Source: Terriglobia bacterium (GTDB taxonomy: Bacteria; Acidobacteriota; Terriglobia; Acidiferrales; UBA7541). Taken from it: 64,000 nt of DNA. Below the pieces are notes generated by a model, which did not search any database, was not told where the DNA came from, and saw only the letters and a program-made list of their open reading frames with translations. The stretch lies in contig JAIQGG010000003.1 of NCBI GenBank assembly GCA_020072785.1, positions 1-64,000 of the forward strand, read 5' to 3'. Position 1 is the stretch's first letter. Each line of letters starts with the position of its first letter. The translations under genes and the position numbers were made by a program. This document shows positions 51,094-59,726 of the stretch, piece after piece.

Positions 51094-51111
51094 TTGCGCC
51101 GGGATTCCAAG
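51094..51111. repeat. Right attachment-site repeat
   Basis: TTGCGCCGGGATTCCAAG is identical to 46451-46468. It is 26 bases downstream of the queC stop. Confidence 0.85.
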
Positions 51112-51137
51112 TGCAGGGGGCAGCTGCAGTTCCTTCG

Positions 51138-51854
51138 TCAGGGCCGGGCGGGGGCGGCGCGCTGGTACGGGATCGGGTCGGGGGTCCCGGCCTCGGCAAA
51201 GGCGCGCAGGCGCAGCAGACAACTGTCGCAAGTGCCGCAGGCGGCATCATCGCTCTGGTAGCACGACCAGGTTAGATGCAGGGGTGCGCCCAGGGCGATG
51301 CCCCGGCGGATGATCTCGTGCTTGTTCATGGTGATGACGGGGGTGACGATCTCGATGCGGGTCTCCGGGCGGGTGCCCACGCGCACCAGTTCCTGAAACG
51401 CGCGGTAGTATTCGGGGCGGCAATCCGGGTAGCCGGAACTGTCCTCGGCCACCGCGCCGATATAGACCGCGCCCGCGCCGATGGCCTCCGCCCAGCTCAC
51501 GGCGATGGCGAGAAAATGGGCGTTGCGAAAGGGGACGTAGGTGACCGGAATAGCGCCGCCGCCCGGACCGGGGGCGCCCAGTTCGTTTTGCGGGACGGCG
51601 ATCGTGGCGTCGGTCAGCGCGGACCCGCCGATGGCTCGGAAATAATCGAGTTGCACGACGAGGCGCTGGTGCACGCCGTAGAAATCGGCGATGGCGTCAA
51701 AAGAGCGGCGCTCGCGCTTTTCGGTGCGCTGGCCGTAGCCGGCATGGAGCAGAGCGACATTCTCCGAACCGTGGCGCTCGCGGGCGATCGCGGCGGTCAC
51801 GCAGGAATCCATGCCCCCGCTCAGCAGCACCACGGCTTTTCGGTTGTCATTCAC
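51138..51854 (-). CDS. queC: 7-cyano-7-deazaguanine synthase
   Basis: QueC converts 7-carboxy-7-deazaguanine to preQ0 with ATP and ammonia. The 238-residue product has the PP-loop SGGMDS (12-17), HAGYGQRT, IGAVAEDSSGYPDCR, and the zinc site near the C-terminus (SCYQSDDAACGTCDSC). GTG 51854 is chosen for the GAGGAG upstream and the normal length. It ends the que operon. Confidence 0.95.
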   Translation of the reverse strand: MNDNRKAVVLLSGGMDSCVTAAIARERHGSENVALLHAGYGQRTEKRERRSFDAIADFYGVHQRLVVQLDYFRAIGGSALTDATIAVPQNELGAPGPGGGAIPVTYVPFRNAHFLAIAVSWAEAIGAGAVYIGAVAEDSSGYPDCRPEYYRAFQELVRVGTRPETRIEIVTPVITMNKHEIIRRGIALGAPLHLTWSCYQSDDAACGTCDSCLLRLRAFAEAGTPDPIPYQRAAPARP

Positions 51855-51934
51855 ACTCAACTCCTCTTCTCTATCCTGCCTGGGCTCTTCGACCGCCCAA
51901 AAAATCCCTCCACACGAATGCGCCGGCACCGCCC

Positions 51935-52630
51935 TTACACACCCTTCGTCGCCGGGTCCCAGATGAACTTGTGCAATTGCAGGCCGAGGCGCACGGGCAG
52001 GCGGTCCTGCAGGATCCATTCGGTGAGGGTGCGCGCGCTCAGCCCGGGCCACTTCCCTGCCGGGTCTTCAGCGGCCGGGGAAAAGAAAACCTCATGCACG
52101 CGTTCGGCGAGGCGGTGCTGGCGGATGAAGTCGCGGGCAAATTCGTAATCGCGGCGCGTCGAGATGACGAACTTCACCTCGTCTTGAGCCGCGAGCGCCT
52201 CGAGGTTTTGCGGGGCAAACGTGCCGGGCTCGCCGGAATCAGGGCATTTCACGTCTACGATGCGCAGAACCCGGTGCGGCAGGCGGCCAATGAAGCGCTC
52301 GCCGCTGGTCTCGACCAGGACCGTATACCCAGCCGCGAGGAGTTGCTCCGCGAGCGGATAGACCTCCTCCTGGAGGAGCGGCTCCCCGCCGGTAATCTCC
52401 ACCAGCGGAATCGCGGGCGGGGCGCCCGTGGCGGCGGCCTCCCGTCCGGACAGCTCATCGACGCGGCGCAGAACTTCTTCGACACTCATCTTCGTGCCGC
52501 CGTGGAAGGCGTAGGCGGTGTCGCACCAGGTGCAACGCAGGTTGCAGCCGGTGAGGCGCACGAAGATGCACGGCCGGCCGGCGCGCGTGCCCTCTCCCTG
52601 GATGGACGCGAAAATTTCGGTGATGACCAT
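51935..52630 (-). CDS. queE: 7-carboxy-7-deazaguanine synthase
   Basis: QueE is a radical SAM enzyme that contracts carboxytetrahydropterin to carboxydeazaguanine. The 231-residue product has SIQGEGTRAGRPCIFVRLTG and the CxxxCxxC cluster CNLRCTWC (C29, C33, C36). It also has the VEITGGEPLLQ SAM motif and DVKCPDSGE. It stands between the small membrane gene and queC on the same strand. Confidence 0.95.
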   Translation of the reverse strand: MVITEIFASIQGEGTRAGRPCIFVRLTGCNLRCTWCDTAYAFHGGTKMSVEEVLRRVDELSGREAAATGAPPAIPLVEITGGEPLLQEEVYPLAEQLLAAGYTVLVETSGERFIGRLPHRVLRIVDVKCPDSGEPGTFAPQNLEALAAQDEVKFVISTRRDYEFARDFIRQHRLAERVHEVFFSPAAEDPAGKWPGLSARTLTEWILQDRLPVRLGLQLHKFIWDPATKGV

Positions 52631-52635
52631 TGAAA

Positions 52636-52824
52636 CTACTGCCCTGCGGACTTGGCGCTCTTCGTGGCCCTGCGCCGCACAAACCAGATCGCAGCCACGA
52701 AGCCGGCCGTGGCCATAACCAGGCGGAAATAGCCCGGTGCGATGCCCAGATGGCGCAGGATGACGATGTAACCGACCGCCACCAGGACGGGGGCCAAGAG
52801 AATGATGAAGATGGATTTGTTCAT
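52636..52824 (-). CDS. Small membrane protein in the que operon
   Basis: The 62-residue product has two hydrophobic stretches (SIFIILLAPVLVAVGYIVIL and YFRLVMATAGFVAAIWFV) and a basic tail (RRRATKSAKS). It stops 6 bases before queE begins. It has no known role in queuosine synthesis; a membrane partner or a chance passenger are both possible. Confidence 0.65.
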   Translation of the reverse strand: MNKSIFIILLAPVLVAVGYIVILRHLGIAPGYFRLVMATAGFVAAIWFVRRRATKSAKSAGQ

Positions 52825-52843
52825 AGAGTGCCGCCGCGGCGGG

Positions 52844-53224
52844 TCAGGCTCCGGGCCGGTAGCGCGCCACGCTGGTGTCCGTCTCCCAGACGGTGATATC
52901 GGTGATGCGTGCGCCGGCCGGCAACTGCGTGAGTTTGCTCGCCGTCTCGTCGTAGAAATACCGGGCCATGTTCTCCGCGGAAGGATTGACGGTGCGGAAG
53001 GGCTCGAGATCATTGACAAACTGGTGGTCGAGGACGGCGATGACCTCGCGGATGGCGGCCTTGAGGTGCACGAAATCGATGAGCAGACCGATGGAATCGA
53101 GTTCCGGACCTTCTATCGTGATGCGCACCCGATAGTTGTGGCCGTGCGGGTTCTCGCACTTGCCTTTGTAGCCCCGCAGGGCGTGCCCGGCGGAAAACGT
53201 CTCTTCCACGCTGACCTGAAACAT
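52844..53224 (-). CDS. queD: 6-carboxy-5,6,7,8-tetrahydropterin synthase
   Basis: The 126-residue product has the zinc ligands H14 (FSAGHAL) and H27/H29 (HGHNY) with catalytic Cys23 in KGKCENP. It ends with the NPSAENMARYFYDE and VWETDTSVARY phrases of the PTPS/QueD family. It makes carboxytetrahydropterin from dihydroneopterin triphosphate for QueE. The start is ATG 53224. Confidence 0.95.
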   Translation of the reverse strand: MFQVSVEETFSAGHALRGYKGKCENPHGHNYRVRITIEGPELDSIGLLIDFVHLKAAIREVIAVLDHQFVNDLEPFRTVNPSAENMARYFYDETASKLTQLPAGARITDITVWETDTSVARYRPGA

Positions 53225-53303
53225 AGTGCTCCGGGAATCGCGCTTCGTTTCGAACACGGGCCCAGCGGGCGGTCAGGCTCAGGCGCCCGCTTCCGCCGCT
53301 ATT

Positions 53304-55397
53304 TCAAATAACTGCTTCCTTGCCGAGGAACCGGGCAATGTCGGCCAGGTCCCGCGTCATACCGTAGTTCGGCAGCGATTCCATGAAAATTTTACCATAG
53401 CGCATGCGTTCGATGCGGGTATCCAGCAGGGCCAGGATGCCGCGGTCGGTTTTGGCGCGGATGAGCCGGCCGAAGCCCTGCTTTAGGGCCAGGACGGCCT
53501 GGGGCACCTGGTATTCGGAGAAGGCGTCGCGGCCGTCTTCCTTGAGGGAGTTGACGCGGGCGGCCACGATCGGATCGGAGGGCACGGCAAAGGGCAGGCG
53601 GTCCACGATGACGCAGGAGAGCTGCTCGCCGGGAACGTCCACGCCCTGCCAGAAGCTGGAGGTGGCGAAGAGAACGGCGTGGGGCGTGGTGCGGAAGCGC
53701 TCGAGGAGTGCGCTGCGCGGCGCGGTGCCCTGCAGCAGCAGGGGAAAGGAGACGCGTGAGCGCACGCGCTCGTAAACGTCGTTCATCTGCGAGTAGCTGG
53801 TGAAAAGGCAGAAGGCGCGGCCCTGGCTGTGCTCCAGCAATGCCACGATTTCGTCCGCGGCTTTCCCGGGGAAGGCGGCATCGCGCACGTCGGGCATGGC
53901 CCGCGGGAGATAGAAAAGGGTCTGGGAAGCGTAATCGAACTCCGGGGGCAGGGCGCGTTCCTTGGCGTGGTCCAGGCCCAGACGGTGGCGCATGAATTCG
54001 AAGCGGCCACCGACGGTGAGCGTGGCCGAGGTGAGGATCACCGTGTCGAAGGCTTCGAAGAGGCGCTCGCGCAGGATCTGGCTGACGTCGATGGGCGTGG
54101 CCGCGAGAAAAACACCTTTGCTGCGGCGCTCGTACCAGTAGACGAAATTGCGCTCGTTGGATTCGAAGAGGAAGGCCAGCTCCTGGCGCAACTCGAAGCT
54201 GCGGCGGGCGAGGCGGGTGAGCTCTTCGGGCTTCTGCGGGACGGCGGCCAGCTCGGTTTCCAGGGATTTGAGGGCGGCCGCGAGAGCGTCGTAGGACTCG
54301 CGGTGCTGCTCGAGGAAGGATTCGCGCTCGCCGCGGCTGAACGGGAAGCGGCCTTCGCGCGGGGGAAAGGATTCGAAGAAGGCCCGGGCGCGTTCGCGGA
54401 TGCGCTGGGTGCGGCGCAGGAGCGCGGCGGAGCCCAGCTTGGAGAGGCGCAGGGCATGATCCACGTCGCGGGCCAGCTCTTCGAAGCGGAAATTGGAGAT
54501 CTGACGGCCGAAATAGTCGCTGGCCACGTCCTCGATCTCATGCGCCTCGTCGAAGACCACGGCGGAGTATTCCGGGAGGATGCTGCCGAAATCATCCTGC
54601 TTGAGGGCCAGGTCGGCGAAGAAAAGATGGTGGTTGACGATGATGAGGTCGGCTTCACGGGCGCGCTGGTGCATGGCGGTGAGGAAGCACTGCTGAAAAT
54701 CGGGGCATTTCTGGCCGGTGCAGGTGTCCCGGCGGGCGTCCAGGCGGCCCCAGAGGTCGGAATCGTCGGCCAGAAAATTGAGCTCGGCGCGGTCGCCGCT
54801 TTCGGTGACCTGGGCCCAGCCGCGGATCTGCCGGTAGGCGTCCAACTCCTCCATGCCCTTGAGCATGGGCTGGTCGGCCATCTGGTGCAGCTTCTGCTTG
54901 CAGAGAAAATTGCTGCGGCCCTTCATCACCGCGACTTTCAGCTCCGGTGCGAAGTGCTTCTGCAGGAAAGGCACGTCCTTCTGATAGAGCTGCTCCTGGA
55001 GCGACTTGGTGGCGGTGGAGATGACCACGCGGCGGCCGCTCATCAGCGCGGGAACCAGATAGGCGAGAGTCTTGCCCGTGCCGGTGCCGGCCTCGACAAT
55101 AGCGTGGTGATGCGCGGTGAAGGCGCTGTGCACCAGTTCGGCCATCTCCAGTTGTGCGGGGCGGTGCTCATAGCCCTGGGGCATGGCCTTTTCGAGCAGG
55201 CCGCCGGGACCGAAGATTTCGGCCATGGCCGGAGCATCTGCCGGGGAGGCTTCCTGCCGGATGGGCGCGGCGGCTTCCTCTTCCAGCGGGGCGTAGTGCC
55301 GCCCGGGAACGGGCGCGCTGTCCGGTTGCCGCGCGGATGCAGCGGCGGCGGCTTTCTTGGAGACCCGTTTCGGCAGAGCGCTCACTCCTGGCTGCAT
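53304..55397 (-). CDS. DinG/Rad3-type ATP-dependent DNA helicase
   Basis: The 697-residue product has Walker A EAGTGTGKT and an iron-sulfur cluster set of cysteines (NFLCKQK, then DTCTGQKCPDFQQCF). It also has a DEAH box (FDEAHEIED), LTSATL and the C-terminal FATSSFWQGVDVPGE and GFGRLIRAKTDRG. This is an XPD-like SF2 helicase of the DinG/YoaA group, which unwinds R-loops and damaged DNA. The first 60 residues are a low-complexity extension. Confidence 0.93.
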   Translation of the reverse strand: MQPGVSALPKRVSKKAAAAASARQPDSAPVPGRHYAPLEEEAAAPIRQEASPADAPAMAEIFGPGGLLEKAMPQGYEHRPAQLEMAELVHSAFTAHHHAIVEAGTGTGKTLAYLVPALMSGRRVVISTATKSLQEQLYQKDVPFLQKHFAPELKVAVMKGRSNFLCKQKLHQMADQPMLKGMEELDAYRQIRGWAQVTESGDRAELNFLADDSDLWGRLDARRDTCTGQKCPDFQQCFLTAMHQRAREADLIIVNHHLFFADLALKQDDFGSILPEYSAVVFDEAHEIEDVASDYFGRQISNFRFEELARDVDHALRLSKLGSAALLRRTQRIRERARAFFESFPPREGRFPFSRGERESFLEQHRESYDALAAALKSLETELAAVPQKPEELTRLARRSFELRQELAFLFESNERNFVYWYERRSKGVFLAATPIDVSQILRERLFEAFDTVILTSATLTVGGRFEFMRHRLGLDHAKERALPPEFDYASQTLFYLPRAMPDVRDAAFPGKAADEIVALLEHSQGRAFCLFTSYSQMNDVYERVRSRVSFPLLLQGTAPRSALLERFRTTPHAVLFATSSFWQGVDVPGEQLSCVIVDRLPFAVPSDPIVAARVNSLKEDGRDAFSEYQVPQAVLALKQGFGRLIRAKTDRGILALLDTRIERMRYGKIFMESLPNYGMTRDLADIARFLGKEAVI

Positions 55398-55684
55398 CCG
55401 GCACTGGCAGCGAAGGCGTTACGATAACACACTCGGAAATCCCGCGCGCCGCGGAGCTGTCCGCCAGAAAGGTGCGCAAGCGCTAAACGGCGGCCCCGGA
55501 TGAGAATCAACCGCGAGCGGGGATGGTTCTCTCTGCCCGGGGCCATTTCTCCTGCAACGTTTATCAGTTGCGCATCCACGTTGATCCGCACTAGCGCAGG
55601 CCATCACCGCCCAGATAGAGTAGTCTCGGGAAACGGGGCGGCCAGCGGCCGACCGAGACTTGGTGTGCCATGTGGGGTACTGGG

Positions 55685-57166
55685 ATGAAGCGGAATTCTC
55701 TTTTCCTGTTTGTAGTAAGCGCAATGGCGCTGGCGCTTAGCTCCTGTAGCGGCTATTGGTACAATCCCGGTGGCGGCACGGGAGGCGGCGGCACGCCGCC
55801 TCCCCCGCCCACGACAACGCTGAACCTGACGTTGCAGGATGCGCCGCCGGCTAATACGTCGATCGCCTCGTTCAAGGTTACCATCACCGGCGTGGCTCTC
55901 AACCCGGTGGGTGGCGGGGCGGCGGTGAATCTGACGCTCAGTCCCAATCCTTACGTAGTGGAGCTGACGCGGCTCGCGAGCGACTCGGCATTCCTCGGGA
56001 GCTTCACGGTGCCGTCGGGAAGCTACAGCAGCATCACGGTGACGGTGGCCAATCCGGACATCACGTTTGCCAATCAAAGCGGGAGCACGGTGACCGGCTG
56101 CTTAACCGGCAGCGTGTGCGAAATCACGCCCGCAGCGGCGGGCAGTCTTACGGTTTCCACGTCTCCCTTCCCCCTGACACTGAGCGCCAGCGGGCAGAGC
56201 GGCCTGGCGCTGGACTTCAACCTGAACAACGCGCTGACCGCCACCGCGGGCGACCTGGGCGTGGACTTCACGGCGGCGGACGTTTTGAGCGCGAGCGCCC
56301 TGCCGCACACCGGTATGCCTTCCGGAACCCTCGATCTGCTCGAGGATTTCACGGGCACGGTCACAGCCGTGAGTTCCAGCAGCATCACCGTACAGTCCGA
56401 GACGCGCGGCACTCTTACCGGCACACTCAACTCCAGCACCGTCTATCACGATCCGTTGAGCACCTGCGTGGCGCTCGATTCCACCTGTCTGCACACCGGG
56501 CAGACCCTCAGCGTGGATGCGGCGCTGAACCTCAATGGAAGCCTCACCATTCGCAGCGTGGATCTGCTGGACACGACGTCGGTGGACGAGATCGAAGGCA
56601 CGGTGGTCCTGACGGGACCGCCGCCTTCCACGCAATTTAATCTGGTCCTGTCCGACAAGGTAGTGGCCAGCGGAAACGCCTCGTTGAGCAGCGCCGTCGC
56701 AGGGAATATTGTCCTGGTCACCCTGAGTGCGACCCCGGCGTTTCAGGTGGATACTGGCGGGCTGACCGTGCCGCCCGCCTCGTTGAGCCTCTTTCAGGGC
56801 GGCTCGGATACCAGCGTGCTCTTTAACGGACAGACGGTGATGGTGCGGGTAACCGCTGCGGCCGGCAGCAGCGGCGCGGGAAATCTTACGGCCACGGTGG
56901 ACCGCGTCTTGCTGCGCTACACGCGCACCACCGCCGCCGTGACCGGAGCGGTAGCCTCGCCCTACTTCTATCTGGACGCGGCGACACTCCCGCCGTACTT
57001 CGGCATCCTGAACACGGCGCAGGTGCAGATTTTCCCGAACGTCACCAACTATGACGGCGTGAACGATGTGACCGGGCTAGTTTCCGGGGACATTGTCTCC
57101 GTCCGCGCGCTGTACATCAAGAGTGCCGCACCACCTTTCCTCGCGGCCAAGGTTCGCAAGCACTAA
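55685..57166 (+). CDS. DUF4382-type lipoprotein
   Basis: The 493-residue product has a lipoprotein signal with lipobox LSSC (Cys near residue 22), then a Gly/Pro-rich linker. The DUF4382 domain (about 45-205) follows: LNLTLQDAPPANTSIASFKVTITGV, GSYSSITVTVANPD and LALDFNLNNAL. A further beta-rich region (DUF5666-like: VSSSSITVQSETRGTLTG) reaches the end. It is probably on the cell surface; function unknown. ATG 55685 fits the signal peptide. Confidence 0.82.
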   Translation: MKRNSLFLFVVSAMALALSSCSGYWYNPGGGTGGGGTPPPPPTTTLNLTLQDAPPANTSIASFKVTITGVALNPVGGGAAVNLTLSPNPYVVELTRLASDSAFLGSFTVPSGSYSSITVTVANPDITFANQSGSTVTGCLTGSVCEITPAAAGSLTVSTSPFPLTLSASGQSGLALDFNLNNALTATAGDLGVDFTAADVLSASALPHTGMPSGTLDLLEDFTGTVTAVSSSSITVQSETRGTLTGTLNSSTVYHDPLSTCVALDSTCLHTGQTLSVDAALNLNGSLTIRSVDLLDTTSVDEIEGTVVLTGPPPSTQFNLVLSDKVVASGNASLSSAVAGNIVLVTLSATPAFQVDTGGLTVPPASLSLFQGGSDTSVLFNGQTVMVRVTAAAGSSGAGNLTATVDRVLLRYTRTTAAVTGAVASPYFYLDAATLPPYFGILNTAQVQIFPNVTNYDGVNDVTGLVSGDIVSVRALYIKSAAPPFLAAKVRKH

Positions 57167-57194
57167 CGCGCCTTCACTCCGCCTCCGCAAGCGG

Positions 57195-57230
57195 AACGGG
57201 CCGCTCCGGCAAGCCGGAACGGCCCGTTTT
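57195..57230 (+). terminator. Rho-independent terminator after the lipoprotein gene
   Basis: ACGGGCCG pairs with CGGCCCGT around an inner CCGGC-AA-GCCGG stem, followed by TTTTGCTGTT. Confidence 0.8.
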
Positions 57231-57263
57231 GCTGTTCTGGCGCCAAAATGGAGCCGGCAACCG

Positions 57264-58928
57264 CTACGCCGCCGAGGGCGCGGCACCCGCAGGTCGTACA
57301 CTCTCGAACTGCCGGTAGAGGACCAGGGAGATCGCGCCAAGACCCCAGAGCAGCACGGCCAGCCGCACCAAGCCGCCGACGAAGGGCACAGTGCCGGCCA
57401 CTTTCAAGAGCGTCAGCCCCAGGGCCATGCGCGCAATCAGCGCCCAGGTGTCGCCCGCGGGGCCGAGCAGCCACTTACCCACAACGGCGCCAACCACGAT
57501 CTGCGAAGAATAGATTGCGACACCCCACAGGATCACGGCGGCCACACCGAGGGGGATGCCCACGATGGTGACACATGCCAGGACGGCCGCGACAGGCACG
57601 CTGCAAAGCACCAGAATGCCCAAGCCCAGCGAGACGCCATAATGATCGGCGGAGTCCACGGTCTCCCGTGCGAAGCGCGGCACGAGCAGGAAGAGCACCA
57701 AGCCGAACAGCAAGGTGGCCGCGAGCCAGATGCCTCTCCAGATGAGATGCCCGGTGTGCCGGGCCCTGGCCTCCCTCTCGGCTTTGTGAAACTCGAGGGG
57801 AGAGGAGAGCTGGGCCTGTGAAGAAACTTCCGGCGCTCTTTCTCCGGAAAAGTACGCCTTGCCCTGAATCTGCGCGGTGGGTCCGACGCTCAGATAGTGC
57901 CCGCGCATCTTCAGATTGCCGCCGATGGAGCCGGTGAGTGAGGTACGGCCCACAAAGGCAAAAACATCGCGAGCGATCTTCCCGTCCAGGGAAGCGCTGC
58001 CGGTAAACATGGTCAAGCCGCCGCCGATCCTGGCGTTGGAATCCAGATCCAGGACATCCGTGGCCGAAGTGACGTTGCGACCCACGGTTCCGCTGAGCGT
58101 GAGCGTGTTCGTGGCCACGCGGACATTGCCGTCCACCTGGCCGGTGATGCGGACCGTGCGCACAAAAGCGAGGACGTCGCCGGTGACGTGGCCACTTACG
58201 TCCAGCGCTTCGCCGAACACTAGGAGGTCGCCGTCCACGGTGCCGTCAATGCGCGTGCGCCCGGCGGCGACGTACAGGTCGTTCTTGATGACTTCGTCCT
58301 TGCCGAGCGTGTAGGTCTGCTCGTGACGGATTTCCGCTGCGCCGGCGGGAGCCGGGAAGGCCGCCGCCGCGCACAGCCCGGTTAGGACCAGCGCCAGCGC
58401 GGAGCCACGGCGCATCCAGCGGCGCACGCAGAACAGGCCGGTTCCGGCCACGATCACAAGCGCGAGCATTTCAATCAGAGAAAACATGGATTGCCATCCT
58501 TTCCAGAAAGCACCCTGAAAGACCAGCAGGCCGAGCAGGTTGGTGCCGCCGAAACCCGCCTGATCGAGCTGCGTGATCCAGGGTTCGATATAACCGCTAT
58601 AAAATGCGTAAGCGCCCGTGGCGGCCAGGCCGAAGACCGCCCCCCAGAGCCACTGCATGGAGCGAACGTGCCGGCCAGGAGCCGCCGCCAGGCGCGCCGG
58701 GAGAGGCTCGTCATCTTCCACCAGGGAGCGGGTCAGCAGGCGTGATTCGCGCTCGAGCGCGCGCAGCAGCGTGCGGCAGCCGGGGCACTCCTCGGTGTGC
58801 GCGGAGACCTGCCGCGCCCGCGCGGGCTCGAGCTGCCCCTCGAGGTAGAGCAGGCAGGTCATTTCATCCAGGTGGTCAGCCGCCCGCCCGTGCGGCTGGT
58901 CGTCGCGATCGTCTTCGCGCCGGCTCAT
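57264..58928 (-). CDS. Anti-sigma factor fused to polymer-forming (bactofilin-like) repeats
   Basis: The 554-residue product has an anti-sigma zinc motif (H44, C48, C51 in HTEECPGC) and two or more membrane segments (about 92-112 and 150-168). A beta-helix of regular rungs covers about 200-345: GTVDGDLLVFGEALDVSG, GDVLAFVRTVRITG and GNVRVATNTLTLSG. About four membrane segments (about 375-540) complete it. The rungs match bactofilin-like polymer-forming domains. It overlaps the sigma gene by ATGA, and may hold the sigma factor in response to assembly or envelope state. Confidence 0.83.
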   Translation of the reverse strand: MSRREDDRDDQPHGRAADHLDEMTCLLYLEGQLEPARARQVSAHTEECPGCRTLLRALERESRLLTRSLVEDDEPLPARLAAAPGRHVRSMQWLWGAVFGLAATGAYAFYSGYIEPWITQLDQAGFGGTNLLGLLVFQGAFWKGWQSMFSLIEMLALVIVAGTGLFCVRRWMRRGSALALVLTGLCAAAAFPAPAGAAEIRHEQTYTLGKDEVIKNDLYVAAGRTRIDGTVDGDLLVFGEALDVSGHVTGDVLAFVRTVRITGQVDGNVRVATNTLTLSGTVGRNVTSATDVLDLDSNARIGGGLTMFTGSASLDGKIARDVFAFVGRTSLTGSIGGNLKMRGHYLSVGPTAQIQGKAYFSGERAPEVSSQAQLSSPLEFHKAEREARARHTGHLIWRGIWLAATLLFGLVLFLLVPRFARETVDSADHYGVSLGLGILVLCSVPVAAVLACVTIVGIPLGVAAVILWGVAIYSSQIVVGAVVGKWLLGPAGDTWALIARMALGLTLLKVAGTVPFVGGLVRLAVLLWGLGAISLVLYRQFESVRPAGAAPSAA

Positions 58929-59509
58929 GGGTTCCCTCCCGCCGCCAGGGCCGTGGTTTGGCCCAGCGCCTGGCGCAGTTCGTGGCGGGCGCGCAGCAGA
59001 ACCACGCCAACAAAGGCGCGGCGCACGCCCAGCGCATCCGCAATTTCGTCATAGCTCATATCCGAGTAGTAGCGCAGGACCAGGGCCATGCGCGCGCGGG
59101 GAGCGAGATGGTCCAGGGCGCGGCGCACCTCCTGGCTGGTGCGCTGCTCGATGAGGCGCTCGAGCTGGCTGGGATCGGGATGTTCCAGCGGCAGCGCGCT
59201 TACGTCTTCGGTCTCTTTGCCCTGGCGGCCTTTGCGGCGGCGCAGCAGGTCCCAGCAGTGATTGGCGGCGACCTTGTAGAGCCAGGCGGAGAACGACCGC
59301 GTGGAGTCGTACTGGCCGAGCTTGCCGCGAATCTTCAGAAAGATCTCCATGGTGGCGTCTTCGGCGTCTTCCCGGGTCGGCAGCGCGCGGCGGCAGAAGC
59401 GGAAGATCGCGGGAGCGTACTCCTGATAGAGCTCCCCCCAGGCTTCGGCATTGCCTGCCTGGGCCCGGGCGATGGCTTCCGCGGGTTCCGTCTTGCCCAG
59501 CGTGCTCAT
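58925..59509 (-). CDS. ECF-type RNA polymerase sigma factor
   Basis: The 194-residue product has region 2 (WGELYQEYAPAIFRFCRRAL, DAEDATMEIFLKI, FSAWLYKVAANHCWDLLRRR) and region 4 (LAPRARMALVLRYYSDMSYDEIADALGVRRAFVGVVLLRARHEL). ATG 59509 is preferred over ATG 59533. It shares an ATGA overlap with its anti-sigma gene. Confidence 0.93.
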   Translation of the reverse strand: MSTLGKTEPAEAIARAQAGNAEAWGELYQEYAPAIFRFCRRALPTREDAEDATMEIFLKIRGKLGQYDSTRSFSAWLYKVAANHCWDLLRRRKGRQGKETEDVSALPLEHPDPSQLERLIEQRTSQEVRRALDHLAPRARMALVLRYYSDMSYDEIADALGVRRAFVGVVLLRARHELRQALGQTTALAAGGNP

Positions 59510-59659
59510 ACGACCTGGTCTCGAAGCATCCATAGGCTAATACGCAGGAGGGGGCCCGAAAATTTCATGCCCGGGAGTGGTACTTGTCCGGCTCAGCCGG
59601 GCGTCTCCCCGACTGTAGCAGAGAAAGGCCTGCCCCCTGAAGAGGACGGTTCCAGGGGG

Positions 59660-59692
59660 CAAAAGAGAAGCGGCCCCGGCCGAAGCCGGGGC
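59660..59692 (-). terminator. Terminator after the TonB-dependent receptor gene
   Basis: AGCGGCCCCGGC-TTCG-GCCGGGGCCGCT on the minus strand has a 12-bp stem, followed by CTTCTCTTTTG. Confidence 0.75.
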
Positions 59693-59726
59693 CGCTGGGA
59701 AGTGCCTCTGCGGAGGCGGTAAAGGG

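Larger units (their letters stand above)
46451..51111. mobile_element. Integrative element of about 4.6 kb bounded by 18-bp direct repeats
   Basis: An exact direct repeat TTGCGCCGGGATTCCAAG stands at 46451-46468 and 51094-51111. A tyrosine integrase lies against the right end, transcribed inward. Related 9-bp motifs (CGGTCTCCA/TGGAGACCG) lie inside both ends. Between them are about ten very small genes on the minus strand, none with homologues I recognise apart from the integrase and a weak Phd-like protein. The right repeat is 26 bases after the queC stop, so integration appears to have used the intergenic space there. No capsid, portal, terminase, relaxase or transposase is seen. Confidence 0.82.

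Noticed and set aside
46451-51111. CRISPR array or defence island in the element
   Set aside because: The repeats are two terminal copies and short palindromes, not regularly spaced repeats. No Cas, nuclease or helicase genes are present.
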